Of a stretch of 64,000 bases of DNA, positions 46,645-54,842 are shown in pieces (the stretch's first letter is position 1; each line of letters opens with the position of its first letter). Under the pieces are notes generated by a model. That model was not told the DNA's origin. It did no database searches and saw only the letters and a list, made by a program, of their open reading frames with translations. The stretch is from Halomarinibacterium sedimenti (lineage in GTDB: Bacteria; Bacteroidota; Bacteroidia; Flavobacteriales; Flavobacteriaceae), in the NCBI RefSeq assembly GCF_019312585.1, contig NZ_JAHWDP010000002.1, positions 516,343 through 580,342 on the forward strand. The letters run 5' to 3'. The position numbers and the translations under genes are program-made.

Positions 46645-46734
46645 CACTGGCACTTCGATACTTCGACAGCACTTCGACAAGCTCAGTGTGACAACTCAGC
46701 ACAGGTAGGCTCAGCGTGACAGCTCGAAATGACA
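46645..46734. repeat. cluster of dispersed TCGA/GCTCAG repeats
   Basis: Two or more degenerate copies of the Bacteroidota extragenic element are visible: CTTCGACAAGCTCAGTGTGAC (46671-46691 region), then GGCTCAGCGTGACAGC and CTCGAAATGAC up to 46734. The same family recurs at 44772-44790 and, in frame, inside the E2 gene. Confidence 0.6.
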
Positions 46735-46745
46735 AATGTTACTTT

Positions 46746-48083
46746 TTAAAACTCGCGTTTCATATCCCAAGCCTCTAGGTAGTCGGCGACGCGTTTTACA
46801 AACTGTCCGCCTAGCGCACCATTGACCACTCGGTGGTCGTAGCTATGGGATAAGAACATTTTAAACCGTATGCCAATAAAATCACCTTCTGGAGTTTCTA
46901 TCACCGCAGGCACTTTACGGATGGCACCTAAGGCCAAAATCCCTACTTGGGGTTGGTTAATGATAGGCGTTCCCATAATGCTTCCAAAGGTTCCAACGTT
47001 GGTAACGGTATAGGTTCCGCCTTGGATTTCGTCAGGTTTTAACTGGTTGTTTCGTGCACGGTTGGCAAGGTCGTTAACGGCTTTGCTCATCCCTACCAAA
47101 TTGAGTTGGTCTGCTTTCTTTATGACCGGTACAATCAAGTTTCCGTCACCTAAGGCAGCTGCCATCCCAAGGTTAATGTCTTTTCGCTTAATGATGCGGT
47201 CTCCATCTACAGAGATATTCATCATAGGGAAGTCTTTAAGGGCTTTTGCCACCGCTTCCATAAAGATGGGGGTAAACGTCAATTTTTCGCCTTCGCGTTT
47301 TTCAAAGGCATCTTTTACTTTGTTACGCCAGTTCCAAATATTGGTAACATCACATTCTACAAAACTCTGCACGTGCGCCGAAGTAGACACACTTTCTACC
47401 ATATGGTGGGCAATGAGTTTGCCCATACGGGTCATTTCTATGATTTCGTCGCCGCCGTTCACACTCACAGGGGCTTTGGATTTTTGTTGAGACCCCTCGA
47501 CTGCGCTCGGGGAGACTGATGGACTCGAAGTGACAGTTGCGCTTGCCGTTGCAGCAGGTTGTTTGCCTCTATTTTCAAGATAGGCAAGCATATCATTTTT
47601 TGTGACACGTCCGTCCTTGCCAGTACCAGGAATAGCATCTAATTCTGCTTGTGATATCCCTTCTGCCGATGCCATATTTCGTACCAGCGGTGAGTAAAAT
47701 CGGTCACCGGTACTTTCAATAGCAGGCTGAATTGCTTCTTTTGCTTTTACAACGGTTTCTTCTACTTTCGAAACCACTTCGGGAGCCACCTCAACAGGGG
47801 TTTCTGCCTTCTCCTCCTTTTTGGCAGGAGCCGCATCGCCGCCTTCAGTTTCAATAATAGCTAGGGTTTGTCCTACTTGCACCACATCATCCACATTAAA
47901 AAGTTGTTCTACTAAAACACCTTCCACTTCGCTAGGAACTTCGCTATCCACCTTATCGGTAGCGATTTCCAGTACCGCTTCGTCCAAATCAATGGTATCG
48001 CCAACGTTTTTAAGCCAATTGGTTACGGTTGCTTCTGCAACGCTTTCTCCCATTTTAGGTAATTTCAGTTCAAATCTTGCCAT
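46746..48083 (-). CDS. 2-oxo acid dehydrogenase E2 component (dihydrolipoyl acyltransferase)
   Basis: Acyltransferase core of a pyruvate, 2-oxoglutarate or branched-chain 2-oxo acid dehydrogenase complex, 445 residues. An N-terminal lipoyl domain has Lys44 in EIATDKVDSEVPSE. An E3/E1-binding domain lies at about 126-170 (FYSPLVRNMASAEGISQAELD). The catalytic C-terminal domain (about 215-445) has the His motif SYDHRVVNGALGG, with His417 and Asp416. The substrate class is not certain; branched-chain type is the usual single-lipoyl form. The linker at residues about 183-201 is encoded by a copy of the dispersed repeat (see the separate entry). A bidirectional terminator follows. Confidence 0.9.
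   Translation of the reverse strand: MARFELKLPKMGESVAEATVTNWLKNVGDTIDLDEAVLEIATDKVDSEVPSEVEGVLVEQLFNVDDVVQVGQTLAIIETEGGDAAPAKKEEKAETPVEVAPEVVSKVEETVVKAKEAIQPAIESTGDRFYSPLVRNMASAEGISQAELDAIPGTGKDGRVTKNDMLAYLENRGKQPAATASATVTSSPSVSPSAVEGSQQKSKAPVSVNGGDEIIEMTRMGKLIAHHMVESVSTSAHVQSFVECDVTNIWNWRNKVKDAFEKREGEKLTFTPIFMEAVAKALKDFPMMNISVDGDRIIKRKDINLGMAAALGDGNLIVPVIKKADQLNLVGMSKAVNDLANRARNNQLKPDEIQGGTYTVTNVGTFGSIMGTPIINQPQVGILALGAIRKVPAVIETPEGDFIGIRFKMFLSHSYDHRVVNGALGGQFVKRVADYLEAWDMKREF
47481..47537. repeat. dispersed repeat copy within the E2 linker
   Basis: The plus strand reads CCCCTCGACTGCGCTCGGGG near 47493, then GGACTCGAAGTGACAG, matching the dispersed extragenic family at 46.65-46.73 kb and 44.77 kb. 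It encodes about 19 residues of the flexible linker (SSPSVSPSAVEGSQQ region) without breaking the frame. Confidence 0.6.
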
Positions 48084-48202
48084 AATTTTTTAGTATGCTT
48101 TTTTACAAAAGGACGATGCAAAATTAATTAAAATTGGATGTTTTTGTTTTATATTTTCTAAAAGGTTTGCTAAAATTTTGAAATTCGTTGAGAATTCTTC
48201 AA

Positions 48203-49333
48203 CTAAAGTAGCACAGTGCCACCTTTTTGGTCGCTTTGGTCGCTTCCAATAATGAATTGAGATTTGGGCGGTTTTATACGGAAAGTATTCCCTCTGTTTT
48301 TCTGCTTTTCCATCAACTGAAAAATAAATTTATACGACAGATATTGCGAATCGAATACAATCATTTTATTGGAAACCAAATCTTCCTCCACCGCTCTTTT
48401 TGCAACCGATTTAACAGGAATTTCAAAAATTTCTGAAAGGCTTTTTAGGAGGGATAAATCTTCCGTAAGCACCCAAACTTCTTCTGCACTGTGTTCGTCA
48501 TTCTTATTTCTATTTGATTGCGTCCCTTTAAAGGCTTTTGTAAGTTTTACACCAAAAGAAACAAAGGCCGTAGTTACTTTATTTTTACTAAAATGCTTTT
48601 TGTAAAATATTTGCATCGCACCGTAAAAACGATCCAGATAGGCTGCATCTTTTTGAGTACTTTCTCCTTTATAATGTAGCACGCAGTTGCTTCCGTCATA
48701 ATAATTGGTGTAACCCGCTTGCATTAATTTATAACAGATATCAATGTCTTCCCCGTACATAAAATAGTCTTCATCAAACCCTCCTACTTCAAGATACACC
48801 TCTCTTTTCAAAAACATAAACGCTCCAGCCAAAATTTCAACTTTACCAGTTTCCTTTTCATTTAAATATTTGGCATAATAGCCCCTTCTTCCACCAGCAA
48901 TTCCTAAAATTTTAAGGAGCGATCTGGTTGGCGTAGGAAGATTACGTTTGCTTTCTGGTAAAAAATTTCCGGTTCCGTCGAGGTAGTAAATCCCTAGTGC
49001 TCCTAAGTCTGTATTCGCTTTGGCAAAAGAAATACATTTGGCAAAGGTGTCCTCTGCAACTGCGGTATCTGGGTTGAGAATACAAATATATTCTCCTTTG
49101 GCAATTGCCACTCCTTGATTGTTGGCTTTACTAAAACCTACATTTTCTTTGTTTTCAATGAGTATGACCGAAGGAAAATATTGTTTCACCATGGCACAAC
49201 TATCGTCTTGGGAGGCATTATCCACCACAATAATTTCGGCATCCAAATCCCTCATCGCACGCTGCACCGAAAGGATACACTGCTCAAGGAAATACCTCAC
49301 ATTGTAGTTGAGAATGACGACAGATAGTTTCAA
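48203..49333 (-). CDS. family 2 glycosyltransferase
   Basis: Membrane-associated or cytosolic glycosyltransferase of 376 residues with a GT-A fold. N-terminal LSVVILNYNVRYFLEQ (nucleotide-sugar binding), EIIVVDNASQDDS, EYICILNPDTAVAED (DxD-like) and the acceptor loop GGFDEDYFMYGEDIDICYKL with ED. The last 100 residues are variable, suggesting an acceptor-specific tail. Rhamnosyltransferase-like; the substrate is unknown. The start lies three bases after the recR stop, so the two are cotranscribed. Confidence 0.92.
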   Translation of the reverse strand: MKLSVVILNYNVRYFLEQCILSVQRAMRDLDAEIIVVDNASQDDSCAMVKQYFPSVILIENKENVGFSKANNQGVAIAKGEYICILNPDTAVAEDTFAKCISFAKANTDLGALGIYYLDGTGNFLPESKRNLPTPTRSLLKILGIAGGRRGYYAKYLNEKETGKVEILAGAFMFLKREVYLEVGGFDEDYFMYGEDIDICYKLMQAGYTNYYDGSNCVLHYKGESTQKDAAYLDRFYGAMQIFYKKHFSKNKVTTAFVSFGVKLTKAFKGTQSNRNKNDEHSAEEVWVLTEDLSLLKSLSEIFEIPVKSVAKRAVEEDLVSNKMIVFDSQYLSYKFIFQLMEKQKNRGNTFRIKPPKSQFIIGSDQSDQKGGTVLL

Positions 49334-49336
49334 AGT

Positions 49337-49957
49337 TTAGGAACTTTTTAAGGATGTTTCAAAAGGAATACGGTGTAAGATACTTCTTCCTAAGGTAATT
49401 TCGTCTGCATATTCCAATTCATCGCCCACAGAAATTCCACGAGCAATAGTGGTTGTGGTTACCTGAGTGCCTTCAATTTGTTTAAATATGTAAAAATTGG
49501 TGGTATCGCCTTCCATGGTAGAGCTGAGTGCAAAAATGATTTCAGAAACTTTTCCGCTTTTTGCTTTTTCAACTAAGGTAGGGATGTTTAAATCCATAGG
49601 TCCTACCCCATCCATGGGGGAAATTTTTCCACCCAAAACGTGATATTGCCCACGATACTGACTGGTATTTTCAATTGCCATGACATCCCGAATATCCTCC
49701 ACCACACACACTAAGCTTTCATCTCTATTAGGATTGGCACAAATTTCGCAAAGTGTTGTATCTGAAATATTATGACAGTTCTTACAAAAATTTATTTCCT
49801 CTCGCATCTTCTGAAGACTTTGCGAGAGCCGTAGGGTTTGACTCTCGGGTTGCTTTAATAAATGTAACACCAAGCGCAAAGCAGTTCGCTTACCAATACC
49901 TGGCAATTGCGAGACTTCATTTACTGCATTTTCCAATAATTTCGATGAGAAATCCAT
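49337..49957 (-). CDS. recR: recombination mediator protein
   Basis: RecFOR-pathway protein that helps load RecA on gapped DNA. It is 206 residues: helix-hairpin-helix [17 protein letters not shown] at about 18-34, a C4 zinc motif [16 protein letters not shown] (Cys58, 61, 70, 73), and a Toprim domain ([15 protein letters not shown], then [10 protein letters not shown]). Full length and intact. Its downstream neighbour is the family 2 glycosyltransferase at three-base distance. Confidence 0.97.
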   Translation of the reverse strand: MDFSSKLLENAVNEVSQLPGIGKRTALRLVLHLLKQPESQTLRLSQSLQKMREEINFCKNCHNISDTTLCEICANPNRDESLVCVVEDIRDVMAIENTSQYRGQYHVLGGKISPMDGVGPMDLNIPTLVEKAKSGKVSEIIFALSSTMEGDTTNFYIFKQIEGTQVTTTTIARGISVGDELEYADEITLGRSILHRIPFETSLKSS

Positions 49958-49986
49958 GTAGTATTTGTTGGCTGAAAGATATAAAA

Positions 49987-50021
49987 AAAGCCTCAGAAAA
50001 TACTTGACGTTCTAAGGCTTT
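49987..50021 (-). terminator. terminator after the T9SS propeller gene
   Basis: AAAGCCT (49987-49993) pairs with AGGCTTT (50015-50021). On the minus strand the stem is followed by a run of T residues. It lies just downstream of the stop of the 50042-52558 gene and ahead of recR. Confidence 0.65.
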
Positions 50022-50041
50022 CTATTTTAAAACTACTTTTT

Positions 50042-52558
50042 TTAGTTTTTAATAAAACGTTTTGTAACAACCCCTTTACCACTGTTCATTCTTACAAAAT
50101 AAACACCTGTATTTAAATGGGAAACATCCAAGGAATGCTGGTTATTAAGAAAAACATTAGGCTCAAAAACAACAAGTTTTCCTGTAGTATCGAATACTCT
50201 AATATCCATCTCTACTTCCCCTTGGTATAAAATCTTTAACGTTTCAGAAGTTGGGTTAGGAAATAACGTTACCACCTCTGGAGTTAAAACGTCATTTGTT
50301 TCTAAAATAACACCGTACTTAGGAGATGCCCAAAGGCCTCTTCCGTAAGTACCTGCATAAATTTTGCCTTCGGCTTGATTAATTTCCAGTTCATTTACAA
50401 TCACATTGGGAAGATTCGTATTAAAGGGTTGCCAATCTGCAAATGTATTATCGATATAATAAATACCATAGTCCATCCCAACATACAAACCGTCCTCTCC
50501 GTTATCATCCCATACTACAGCCAATGCACTAAAATTAGGTAAGTTAAGTGCGTAATCTTGCCAAGTGGCACCACCATCATCCGAAACTTTTACTTTGCCT
50601 GCTCCAGATAATGCAACAGCAATCTTATCTGGGTTAGTTGGATGTATAGCAATTGAATTAATGACACCGCCTGGCGTTGTCATTGCTGTCCAATCTGTTA
50701 GTCCTCCATCTGTAGTTCTGTACAAAAAATTATTTCTAGAAGCGTATAAAACCTGATTGTTTGAAGGTGCTATTTTAAGATTGTCTATGTTACTAACAAA
50801 ATCTTGAGAAATAGGAATCCATGCACCGGGACCTCCAGAACCATTATTTAAATGTTTGTAAACAATGTTATACCCACAATAAATTACGTTTGGTAACACT
50901 GGGTCTTGTTCAAATGGCGACACCCAATTTCCCGATCCAGAACCAGGCTCAGATAAATCATTAAGCACGGTACCCCCATTGGTGGTACGGTACATGGCAC
51001 CAAATTGGATCATTGCAAACATGAAATCTATATTATCCTTACTTACAAATCCTTCCATACCATCGGCACCTACCCAATCTATCCATTGTCCAGTCCCTTC
51101 ATCGTAAAAGGAACTACCATTATCCTGAGAACCACCCGTTACGCGAACTTGAGATGTTTGAGAAACACCTATTTTATAAAACTGACGAATACCAATACCT
51201 GTACTTAAATCTTCGTAATAATCTGCATTTAAATTTCCAGTGTCCGTAGCCTTAAAGAACCCTCCATCTGTACCCACGTAAAGTGTAGAGCCAACAAATT
51301 CCATTATATCTACATCTGCATGGCAATAACCAATATTAGCCCCAGCGGCAGCATCTGGGATCCAATCGGCAGTACAAAGGAAGTTAGCTCCTCCATCTAA
51401 AGATCTCCATGTTAAAATTCCTGCAATATGCACCTCGTTTACATCATTTGGATTTACAGTAATATCCATATCCCTTGGTGCCTGTCCACCTGGGTCAAAA
51501 CCTGCGGTGTCATATCCAAAATAATTTCTACCAGCATGATTTAACTGCGTAAAAGAAGCACCACTATTGGATGATTGATAAAACCCTCCAAATTGCCCTC
51601 CAGCAGCTTCAACTACGTAGACCACAGAAGCATCGTCTGCAGATACGCCAATCATTTTAGCACCACTACTAAATCCCGATATAGGTGTGAAATTTACACC
51701 TCCATCTGTAGAAACATAAAATCCATTTCCTGAGGCATACACTGTGTTGGTATCACCTGGTTTAAATTCGATATCATATCCTCTATTTTCGGTAGTAATA
51801 AGTTTGGTCCAGTTAGTTCCCCCATCTGTAGAACCATATATTCCACTATTTTCTGATGTGGCAAAAAGAATATTCGGGTCTGTAGGGTGCAACAGAATTT
51901 TATTCACTAACGAATTTCCTGCATTTCCTAATAAGTTCCATGTTGCACCAGCATCGGTAGATTTATAAATTAACCCACTATAGGACCCAAAATAATAGGT
52001 GTCTGAATCGAATGGGTCTATTGCAACCGAGTACACATATAAATTTGAAAAATAATCCCCTAGCGGTGTCCACGTGGCAGCTCCATCGGTCGTTCTCCAA
52101 ACGCCTCCTGTATTGGCTCCTACTATAATGTGGTTGGTATTGGCTGGATCTACTGAAAAACCTGTAATCCTACCCACACCTGGGCTCCAATGGGTAGTAG
52201 CATTCCAATAATCCGGACCAAGTTCTTGCCAATCATCAAATAAATTTTGTCTTAGATCGGCCGTTTCATTTAGGTAGGCATTGTATTGTTCAAGTTCGGC
52301 AAGGCGTTCGGTAAATGGGGTTAAATACCCATTATCATTTTGCAGACGATTTGCCATATATTCCCATCGTTTAAATTGCTTGTAACCAGATCCGCGTCCT
52401 TTATCTTTATCTTCAAAATAGGCTTCGGCACTAGTAACAATTTCTTCAACGCTGTAAGTGCCAGCATCGATCATTTGTAAATATTCTTGCGATAATCCCT
52501 GATAACTAATTAGAATGGTAGCAATCACGGTTGTTATAAAAAATAATTTCTTTTTCAT
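50042..52558 (-). CDS. secreted VPS10/sortilin-like beta-propeller protein with T9SS sorting domain
   Basis: Large extracellular protein of 838 residues, starting at the ATG at 52558 (signal peptide FFITTVIATILISYQGLS). Many repeats of the form GGVWRTTDGAATWTPLG / YKSTDAGATWNLLG / YGSTDGGTNWTKL / KVSDDGGATWQDY show a BNR/Asp-box propeller of the VPS10 type, probably two propellers. The C-terminal 75 residues, starting VTLFPNPTSETLKILY, are a type A T9SS sorting domain ending KRFIKN. Likely surface-bound glycan- or protein-binding; no catalytic residues identified. A terminator lies just after the stop. Confidence 0.9.
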   Translation of the reverse strand: MKKKLFFITTVIATILISYQGLSQEYLQMIDAGTYSVEEIVTSAEAYFEDKDKGRGSGYKQFKRWEYMANRLQNDNGYLTPFTERLAELEQYNAYLNETADLRQNLFDDWQELGPDYWNATTHWSPGVGRITGFSVDPANTNHIIVGANTGGVWRTTDGAATWTPLGDYFSNLYVYSVAIDPFDSDTYYFGSYSGLIYKSTDAGATWNLLGNAGNSLVNKILLHPTDPNILFATSENSGIYGSTDGGTNWTKLITTENRGYDIEFKPGDTNTVYASGNGFYVSTDGGVNFTPISGFSSGAKMIGVSADDASVVYVVEAAGGQFGGFYQSSNSGASFTQLNHAGRNYFGYDTAGFDPGGQAPRDMDITVNPNDVNEVHIAGILTWRSLDGGANFLCTADWIPDAAAGANIGYCHADVDIMEFVGSTLYVGTDGGFFKATDTGNLNADYYEDLSTGIGIRQFYKIGVSQTSQVRVTGGSQDNGSSFYDEGTGQWIDWVGADGMEGFVSKDNIDFMFAMIQFGAMYRTTNGGTVLNDLSEPGSGSGNWVSPFEQDPVLPNVIYCGYNIVYKHLNNGSGGPGAWIPISQDFVSNIDNLKIAPSNNQVLYASRNNFLYRTTDGGLTDWTAMTTPGGVINSIAIHPTNPDKIAVALSGAGKVKVSDDGGATWQDYALNLPNFSALAVVWDDNGEDGLYVGMDYGIYYIDNTFADWQPFNTNLPNVIVNELEINQAEGKIYAGTYGRGLWASPKYGVILETNDVLTPEVVTLFPNPTSETLKILYQGEVEMDIRVFDTTGKLVVFEPNVFLNNQHSLDVSHLNTGVYFVRMNSGKGVVTKRFIKN

Positions 52559-52723
52559 AGTAATAAAATTAAGATTCAAACTTACAATTCAAATTATTGC
52601 AAATCAAGTTAAATAAATGTTTTAAGCTAGTTTTTTTATCGTTTTTTTTGAATGACGGGTAAATTTAGCTTTTTTGAATTTATAAGTTTGTATTTTTATC
52701 CAAATTTACCTAGCCATTCTATT

Positions 52724-54181
52724 ATGCAGCCCATTTATATTTTAATTCTCATTGCAGGTTATTTCGGGGTTCTTATGCTTATCTCCTATTTTACAGGAAA
52801 AGAGGATAGTAACGAAGTTTTCTTTAAAGCGTCAAAACAATCCCCTTGGTATTTGGTGGCTTTCGGGATGATTGGTGCCTCCTTAAGCGGAGTTACATTT
52901 ATTTCGGTACCAGGATGGGTGGAAGCTTCGGGATTCAGTTATTTTCAGGTGGTGTTAGGCTATTTTGTGGGATATTTTGTGGTAGCCTTTGTTTTACTTC
53001 CTATATATTATAAACATAATGTAACCTCCATATATCAATATTTGGAAAGTAGGTTTGGTGTGGTAAGCTATAAAACGGGTGCTTTTTTCTTCTTTGTTTC
53101 GCGTGTTTTAGGTTCGGCATTTAGGCTTTTTTTAGTTGCTATTGTGCTTCAGCAATTTGTATTTGACGCCTATGGTGTTCCATTCGAAATTACTGTGGTA
53201 ATATCGATTTTATTAATTTGGATTTACACCAATAGAGCGGGTATTAAAACCATTGTTTGGACAGATACCCTTCAAACCCTTTTTATGCTTGTTGCTGTTT
53301 GTCTTTCAATCTATTTTATCAATAGTGAACTTAATTGGAGTTTTTCAGATTTTTTACAATCTGAAGAACTAAAAAACTACAATAAGATATTCTCCACAGA
53401 AAACTTTTTTAAGAAAGACCATTTTCTTAAATCCTTTTTTGGAGGGATGTTTATCACTATCTGTATGACAGGATTGGATCAAGATATGATGCAAAAAAAT
53501 CTAACGTGCAGAAACCTAAAAGATGCACAAAAAAATATGGTTTCTTTTAGCATTGTACTAGTTGGGGTCACCTTTTTATTTCTTTTACTAGGAGCCTTGT
53601 TATTTATCTATGCAGAAAGATTTGATATTGCAATTCCCTTAATGGATGGCACTCCAAAAACCGATCTACTTTTTCCAGAAATTGCCCTTAAGAGCGGTCT
53701 TAGCATAACTCTTGGGATTACATTTTTGTTAGGGTTAATTGCTGCTGCCTACAGCAGTGCCGATAGCGCATTAACTTCTTTAACTACTAGCTTTTGTATC
53801 GATTTTTTAAACATTGAAAAACGACCTGAAGCGAAGCAAAAAAGAATAAGAAAAATGACCCATATTGGAATGAGTTTTCTTTTAGTTTTGGTCATTATTG
53901 CCTTTAAATATATTCTTACAAGTAATGTAATTGATAGTCTTTTGGTGGTAGCAGGATATACTTATGGACCGTTGTTAGGATTATTTGCCTTTGGAATTTT
54001 CACCAAGTTTAAGGTGAGAGATAAATATGTTTGGATTGTTACCTTGGCTTCTGTTGTAATTATTACCATTATTGGAAATATACCCGCAGAAAGTCTTGGA
54101 GGTTATCAAGTGGGTTACGAACTATTACCGATAAACGGTCTCATTACCTTTTTAGGTCTAATATTGATTCGTAGAAAGTAG
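52724..54181 (+). CDS. sodium:solute symporter family protein
   Basis: Inner-membrane transporter of the SSS (SLC5) family, 485 residues from the ATG at 52724, with about 13 membrane segments. Typical: [22 protein letters not shown] first helix, [26 protein letters not shown] (unwound helix 1), [21 protein letters not shown], the [22 protein letters not shown] sodium-site helix and the [20 protein letters not shown] region. Substrate unknown (sugar, proline, iodide or other). An upstream codon at 52652 would add 24 residues and is less likely. The 3' end overlaps the converging CoA-binding gene by 24 bases. Confidence 0.92.
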   Translation: MQPIYILILIAGYFGVLMLISYFTGKEDSNEVFFKASKQSPWYLVAFGMIGASLSGVTFISVPGWVEASGFSYFQVVLGYFVGYFVVAFVLLPIYYKHNVTSIYQYLESRFGVVSYKTGAFFFFVSRVLGSAFRLFLVAIVLQQFVFDAYGVPFEITVVISILLIWIYTNRAGIKTIVWTDTLQTLFMLVAVCLSIYFINSELNWSFSDFLQSEELKNYNKIFSTENFFKKDHFLKSFFGGMFITICMTGLDQDMMQKNLTCRNLKDAQKNMVSFSIVLVGVTFLFLLLGALLFIYAERFDIAIPLMDGTPKTDLLFPEIALKSGLSITLGITFLLGLIAAAYSSADSALTSLTTSFCIDFLNIEKRPEAKQKRIRKMTHIGMSFLLVLVIIAFKYILTSNVIDSLLVVAGYTYGPLLGLFAFGIFTKFKVRDKYVWIVTLASVVIITIIGNIPAESLGGYQVGYELLPINGLITFLGLILIRRK

Positions 54182-54517
54182 AACCAGCGTACAAGCAACC
54201 TCAACCTCAATATTATTTTCTTTTAGAATGGTGTAAAACTCGGGATTTTCAGTCCCTGGATTAAAAATAACTCTTTTAGGTTGTAACGAAACGATATAGT
54301 GATAGTAATCGGGTTGATGCTTAGCACCAATATATAATGTTACCGTATCAATATCTTCAAATGGAAGTTTTTCAGTTTCAAATTCTACTCCTTCAACAAC
54401 TCCTTTTTTTAATCCTATAGCAACTACGGGTTGTTGAGCAGACACCAATCTTTGAATCGCAAGATATGAATACCGATTGGGGTTTGTACTGGCTCCTATG
54501 ACCAAAGTTTTCTTCAT
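54158..54517 (-). CDS. CoA-binding (Rossmann) domain protein
   Basis: Small protein of 119 residues consisting of a single CoA-binding Rossmann domain: [22 protein letters not shown] at the N-terminus, [32 protein letters not shown] and [12 protein letters not shown]. The family (YccU-like) binds CoA and its role is unknown. Its 3' end overlaps the symporter gene by 24 bases, tail-to-tail. Confidence 0.9.
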   Translation of the reverse strand: MKKTLVIGASTNPNRYSYLAIQRLVSAQQPVVAIGLKKGVVEGVEFETEKLPFEDIDTVTLYIGAKHQPDYYHYIVSLQPKRVIFNPGTENPEFYTILKENNIEVEVACTLVLLSTNQY

Positions 54518-54697
54518 AGTATTTTTTAAAATATCGAAGTTACAATCCTTGCTTAAAAGAAAACCTAAAACTTAGTTAAAAAAATAAGTTACTGTAACAT
54601 AAAACTATTTACATCGTCTATATAAATGAAATATTTCAAGACTTTACTGTGAAAATTTTACGTTGATGGTTAGTGTTAATAATAGCAGTAAAGACAA

Positions 54698-54727
54698 GGC
54701 CCGAGGTTCTAGACCTCGGGTTTTTTG
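54698..54727 (+). terminator. orphan strong intrinsic terminator
   Basis: CCCGAGGT (54700-54707) pairs with ACCTCGGG (54713-54720) around TCTAG, followed by seven T residues. On the plus strand no gene ends nearby: the symporter ends at 54181 and an antisense gene lies in between. It could end symporter readthrough or an undetected small RNA from the 54518-54700 region, where no other signal was identified. Confidence 0.8.
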
Positions 54728-54765
54728 TTAATATTAGGTTAAAGAAAATTTTAATTGTAACAGAA

Positions 54766-54801
54766 TTTTGACATCCTCGTCTTATGGGTGTTACTTTTTT
54801 G
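54766..54801 (+). promoter_or_regulatory. predicted promoter of the outer-membrane barrel gene
   Basis: A TTTTG at 54766-54770 and a TACTTTTTTG block at 54792-54801 are spaced by 21 bases, matching the Bacteroidota -33/-7 layout. It lies 42 bases upstream of the ATG at 54843 and downstream of the orphan terminator. Confidence 0.4.
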
Positions 54802-54842
54802 TAACCATCAATCAAAAATCAAAAACAACCAAACCACAAATC

